Part shown: one piece after another, positions 6,741 through 8,761 of the stretch
Numbering within the stretch: position 1 is the stretch's first letter
How the letters are laid out: each line of letters opens with the position of its first letter
From: Oscillospiraceae bacterium
GTDB taxonomy: Bacteria > Bacillota > Clostridia > Oscillospirales > Oscillospiraceae
Assembly: GCA_016286595.1 (NCBI GenBank)
Contig: JAEETR010000221.1
Location: 1 to 8,761, forward strand
Reading direction: 5' to 3'
DNA: 8,761 bases
Position numbers and translations under genes: made by a program
The notes under the pieces: model-generated
What the model was told of the DNA's origin: nothing
Databases searched by the model: none
What the model saw: only the letters and a program-made list of their open reading frames with translations

Positions 6741-6954
6741 GGGCCACGCCTCCGTTCATTTTCGTATTTCTCATCACGATCTGCATGGAATCAAGAAAAC
6801 GATAGAAGGCGCATATGGGCCACGATATGGGCCGCCGGGCATCAGGTGCGGCGCTGCGAACGGACGCTTCCCCCTGACCGGCAATATAACCCCGTACTTC
6901 GGCCCGGTGCGCCGTTACCGCCGTCCGCGTCCATTCTTTTCACCTCACCTTTCA
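6741..6954 (-). other. Distal mgtE leader, GC-rich and foldable
   Basis: These 214 nt lie between the M-box terminator and the mgtE start. Nested complementary segments are visible on the minus strand: AGGTG (6946-6950, or its copy at 6941-6945) with CACCT (6844-6848), GGACGC (6927-6932) with GCGTCC (6862-6867), and ACCGG (6904-6908) with CCGGT (6877-6881). This is seen in the sequence; whether it folds so is untested. I looked for known riboswitch cores here and matched none. A possible 30-codon ORF overlaps the structure. GGCCCATAT is repeated nearer the gene (minus strand, around 6813-6833). Confidence 0.45.
6842..6934 (-). CDS. Possible 30-residue leader ORF ahead of mgtE
   Basis: An ATG at 6934 opens 30 codons ending in TGA at 6842. 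GAGGTG lies 6 nt before the ATG, which is a usable Shine-Dalgarno. The predicted peptide starts MDADGGNGAPG and ends RSQRRT, rich in Gly and Arg with one Pro, and resembles nothing I know. Its Shine-Dalgarno can pair with the sequence at its own stop codon. It may be chance; it is listed because leader ORFs control some Mg2+ transporter genes in enteric bacteria. Confidence 0.22.
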   Translation of the reverse strand: MDADGGNGAPGRSTGLYCRSGGSVRSQRRT

Positions 6955-6994
6955 TAAAAATAATAAATCCGCGCCGGATAATTCCGGCGCGGAT
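6953..6994 (-). terminator. M-box expression-platform terminator
   Basis: An 11-bp perfect stem (6967-6977 with 6984-6994) with an AU-rich loop is followed on the minus strand by UUUAUUAUUUUUAUG. It lies 15 nt after the M-box aptamer and before mgtE, the position of the terminator that high Mg2+ would favour. The plus strand lacks a U tract after it. Confidence 0.85.
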
Positions 6995-7009
6995 ATCGCT
7001 GCGATCGCA

Positions 7010-7158
7010 GTTGCCGTCCTGGCTTTAGTATCACAGGGCGATGAAATTGCGTTATGTCACGCCTTGCATTCGACGTGACCTGCTCAAACCCTCTAATAGT
7101 GTCTCCACTACTTCGCGGCAGCAATCCTTATCCCTGTGGTAACCTTACCTACCGGAAC
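7010..7158 (-). ncRNA. M-box (ykoK leader) magnesium riboswitch aptamer
   Basis: The minus strand matches the M-box layout. A basal helix pairs GTTCCG (7153-7158) with CGGCAAC (7010-7016), with one bulge. GGTAGGTAAGG stands in the place of the conserved AGGUGAGG. CACAGGG (7132-7138) pairs with CCCTGTG (7032-7038). A hairpin TAGTG-GAGA-CACTA (7097-7110) corresponds to the conserved GUC-GAGA-GAC arm and is followed by GAGGGTTTGAGCAG. A six-pair hairpin (7056-7061 with 7074-7079) carries CGAATGCAAGG in its loop, a family hallmark, and the 3' side has ACTAAAGC, matching GCUAAAGC. Binding several Mg2+ ions would favour the following terminator and lower mgtE expression. I saw no clear promoter directly upstream. 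Confidence 0.82.
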
Positions 7159-7180
7159 AATTATTCTGTTCTCTCCCGGA

Positions 7181-7570
7181 TTACAGATACTGGGAGAACT
7201 CGATGGACTCGTTGTTGGGCCCCTTGATCTTGAAGTAACGAACACCGTTATCCCAGAAGGGCAGGTCTCTCGGACCCTCGGTGATCTCGTAGCCCTCGGC
7301 CTGGCACATGGCCAGAGCCTTCTCCACGTCGGTAACGTCGAGAGCGACGTGGTCGACGGAGCCGCCGGGCTGACCCTCAACGCCGTCACGCTTGCTCATA
7401 AGCTCGATGGTCAGGTTGCCGAGGCGGATGAAGCACATTCTCATGGGCTCTCTGTCGGGCTTCCAGGCGATCTCAAATCCCAGTTTCTTATAGAACTCAA
7501 GACTCTTCTCAAAGTCAATGGCATGAATGCCCAGGTGCTGCAGTCCGGTCACAGTGTACTCGCTAGCCAT
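7181..7570 (-). CDS. VOC family (glyoxalase-fold) metalloprotein
   Basis: The 129 residues form two beta-alpha-beta-beta-beta repeats of the vicinal oxygen chelate fold, as in glyoxalase I, methylmalonyl-CoA epimerase and bleomycin-resistance-like proteins. Likely metal ligands are His12 (GLQHLGI), Glu56 (TIELM), His74 (VDHVALDV) and Glu124 (SIEFSQ), the full H/E/H/E set, so an active metalloenzyme is plausible. The substrate cannot be told. AAGGAG lies 8 nt before the ATG, and the promoter has perfect -35 and -10 hexamers. All eight Ile codons are ATC (6) or ATT (2), unlike murF; with the strong signals this suggests high expression, although recent transfer is an alternative. Its mRNA appears to run into the mgtE M-box, which begins 22 nt after the stop codon. 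Confidence 0.9.
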   Translation of the reverse strand: MASEYTVTGLQHLGIHAIDFEKSLEFYKKLGFEIAWKPDREPMRMCFIRLGNLTIELMSKRDGVEGQPGGSVDHVALDVTDVEKALAMCQAEGYEITEGPRDLPFWDNGVRYFKIKGPNNESIEFSQYL

Positions 7571-7587
7571 AGTATCTCTCCTTTGCC

Positions 7588-7610
7588 GCCCGCTTGGTCA
7601 AAATGCGGGC
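7588..7610 (-). promoter_or_regulatory. Hairpin in the VOC gene leader
   Basis: GCCCGC (7605-7610) pairs with GCGGGC (7588-7593) across an 11-nt loop, ending 4 nt before the Shine-Dalgarno AAGGAG. It may stabilise the mRNA 5' end or tune translation; there is no U tract, so it is not a terminator. Confidence 0.35.
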
Positions 7611-7631
7611 ATAATAATTTATTTCGCTAAA

Positions 7632-7661
7632 ATTATAGTCCATTGTGCATAGCGATGTCAA
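7632..7661 (-). promoter_or_regulatory. Strong promoter of the VOC gene
   Basis: On the minus strand TTGACA (7656-7661) and TATAAT (7632-7637), both perfect consensus, are 18 bp apart. The start near 7625 gives a leader of about 55 nt. The -35 box lies 10 nt after the rhomboid stop codon, with no terminator between. Confidence 0.9.
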
Positions 7662-7671
7662 GCGTTTGCGT

Positions 7672-8247
7672 CTACTTTTTGCGTCTGCGGCCGTTGGCGG
7701 TGACAAGGCCGAAGGCGCCGCCGCACACGCCGCCGATGACGTGGGTCAGCTGGGAGACGTTGTCCCTGAGGAAAAGCCCGTCGATTATCTCCCCGCCTAT
7801 GTAGAACACCGCCACCAGGATGAGCGTCAGAGGTATGGTGCCGCTCTTCACGCCGGACAGCGACGACAGTATTATCAGCATGAACACTATGCCGCTGGCC
7901 CCCAGCAGAGCCGTGCCGGGGAAGAAAATGAACTGCACCAGACCAGAGATGAACGCCGTCAGCGCCATGGTCCCCAGCAGAGGCCCGGAGCCGTACTTAT
8001 CCTCCATGGAGGGGCCTATCACCAGCAGCAGAAGAGTATTGTTTATATAGTGCTGCCATCCGGAATGGCCCAGCACGTGGGTGAAAAAGCGCAGATACGT
8101 CAGCGGGCTTCTCAAAGACGAGCGGTATACGCTGAAAAGCCGCATATTGGCCACGCCGCCGGTGAGCCTGTTCATGACCAGCGCGAACAGCGACAGCAGC
8201 GCGAAGGTGAGGATGACGGGAGAGTTGTATCTTATGCGTCTGAGCAT
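7672..8247 (-). CDS. Rhomboid family intramembrane serine protease
   Basis: Rhomboids cleave membrane proteins within or next to their transmembrane segments. The 191 residues contain about six hydrophobic segments. The catalytic dyad is visible as Ser118 in LGASGIVF (114-121) and His169 in LTHVIGGVCGG (167-177). The conserved HYINNTLLLLVIG (66-78) with His66 and Asn70, and the following Glu82, match the HxxxN motif and helix that form the oxyanion hole, so the enzyme looks active. The tail RRRKK is basic and likely cytoplasmic. The ATG starts 3 nt after the stop of the upstream acetyltransferase gene, with AAGGGGG 8 nt before it inside that gene, so the two are probably translationally coupled. 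The substrate is unknown. Confidence 0.92.
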   Translation of the reverse strand: MLRRIRYNSPVILTFALLSLFALVMNRLTGGVANMRLFSVYRSSLRSPLTYLRFFTHVLGHSGWQHYINNTLLLLVIGPSMEDKYGSGPLLGTMALTAFISGLVQFIFFPGTALLGASGIVFMLIILSSLSGVKSGTIPLTLILVAVFYIGGEIIDGLFLRDNVSQLTHVIGGVCGGAFGLVTANGRRRKK

Positions 8248-8250
8248 GCT

Positions 8251-8760
8251 TTACGCCCCCTTGTACTCCATAAATACGTGATCGTCCGAGCGGTCGTACT
8301 CCGCGAAGCCGCATTTTCTGTAGACGTGTATGGCCCGCTCGTTGAAGGGTCTTGTCCTGAGGAATATCCTTTCAAGGCCCATCACTTCCCTGCCGTACCT
8401 TATCGCGGCGGTGATGGCCTCGGTGCCGAAGCCCTTGTCCTGCTTCGCTGCGGTGACGGCGATGCCCAGCTCGCCCACGCCGTCGTGAACGTCCATGAAC
8501 TCGATATTGCCGATAAACCCGCCGGTCTTTTTGTCTATCATTGACCAGACGGCGGCCTTCTCCTCCAGCTTGCTCCGCACCCATTCTGCCTCCTGCTCCG
8601 CGGTGTATACCTTGCGGGAGCCGCCGATGAAGCGGTTGACGTTCTCCATGTCGTTGACCATGGCGAGGTAGTCGTATGTAAGGGCCTCCGACACACTGAC
8701 GAAGCTTATATTGGCGGATTGAAAGATTTGGGTCAAGACTTGCTCCCGGCGAAGCTCCAT
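8251..8760 (-). CDS. GNAT N-acetyltransferase, RimJ/RimL-like, possibly 5'-truncated
   Basis: This protein transfers an acetyl group from acetyl-CoA to an amine. The readable 169 residues have the GNAT fold: NDMENVNRFIGG (36-47) near the N terminus, IGNIEFMDV (83-91), the acetyl-CoA loop QDKGFGTEA (107-115) and the C-terminal NERAIHVYRKCGFAEY (140-155). It resembles the Acetyltransf_3 / RimJ-RimL group that includes ribosomal-protein and small-molecule acetyltransferases; the substrate is open. The ATG at 8758-8760 is at the window edge, and its upstream region is not visible, so the true start may lie beyond. It is the first visible gene of a pair with the rhomboid gene. Confidence 0.88.
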   Translation of the reverse strand: MELRREQVLTQIFQSANISFVSVSEALTYDYLAMVNDMENVNRFIGGSRKVYTAEQEAEWVRSKLEEKAAVWSMIDKKTGGFIGNIEFMDVHDGVGELGIAVTAAKQDKGFGTEAITAAIRYGREVMGLERIFLRTRPFNERAIHVYRKCGFAEYDRSDDHVFMEYKGA

Positions 8761-8761
8761 A

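Noticed and set aside
6999..7010. Perfect 12-bp palindrome CTGCGATCGCAG
   Set aside because: It lies in the linker between M-box and terminator and could be part of the switching RNA or chance; a single copy gives no reason to call an operator or a repeat family.
5343..7028. 561-codon plus-strand open frame opposite mgtE
   Set aside because: It is antisense to a clear MgtE with all signature motifs; its protein is a low-complexity His/Gly/Arg-rich shadow, as GC-rich codon use produces, and it runs through the riboswitch.
7171..7200. Imperfect hairpin at the end of the VOC gene (TTCTCCC with GGGAGAGAA)
   Set aside because: The stem has a bulge and no U tract follows, so I do not call it a terminator.

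Overview
The window is an ordinary chromosomal segment of a GC-rich bacterium, most likely a gut-type Firmicute (Clostridia). That assignment rests on an M-box magnesium riboswitch ahead of mgtE, strong AGGAGG-type ribosome binding sites, sigma-A-like promoters with 17-18 bp spacers, and a rhamnose catabolism gene at the left edge. It is an inference; no species can be named. I see no mobile element, prophage, CRISPR array or defence locus.

Left part (1-640): the 3' end of rhaD (rhamnulose-1-phosphate aldolase) on the plus strand faces a minus-strand two-tRNA unit, tRNA-Asp(GUC) then tRNA-Thr(GGU). That unit has its own promoter and ends in two successive intrinsic terminators.

Peptidoglycan operon (686-4083, minus): a strong extended -10 promoter drives ddl, then murF, then an RluA-family pseudouridine synthase, with gaps of 10 and 1 nt. 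Ddl makes D-Ala-D-Ala and MurF attaches it to the UDP-MurNAc-tripeptide, so the first two genes catalyse consecutive steps. The tRNA promoter -35 hexamer overlaps the stop codon of the third gene.

Divergent small-membrane-protein pair (4126-4822, plus): a 61-residue single-pass protein with a GTG start and a 122-residue N-terminally anchored protein, neither recognised. They share the intergenic control region with ddl, where a 9-bp direct repeat with 20-bp period lies between the two promoters. They end at a bidirectional terminator shared with dut.

Right part (4821-8760, minus): dut (dUTPase) with its own promoter; mgtE (Mg2+ transporter/channel) with a long 5' leader holding an M-box aptamer, an intrinsic terminator and then a further 214-nt GC-rich, foldable segment with a possible 30-codon leader ORF; a VOC/glyoxalase-fold metalloprotein driven by a promoter with perfect -35 and -10 hexamers; a rhomboid intramembrane protease; and a GNAT acetyltransferase at the right edge, 3 nt upstream of the rhomboid gene.

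The points most worth a second look are the two-part mgtE leader, the M-box terminator doubling as the apparent 3' end of the VOC transcript, the unrecognised membrane-protein pair beside ddl, and the sharp split in isoleucine codon use (AUA-rich murF versus AUA-free rhaD fragment and VOC gene).
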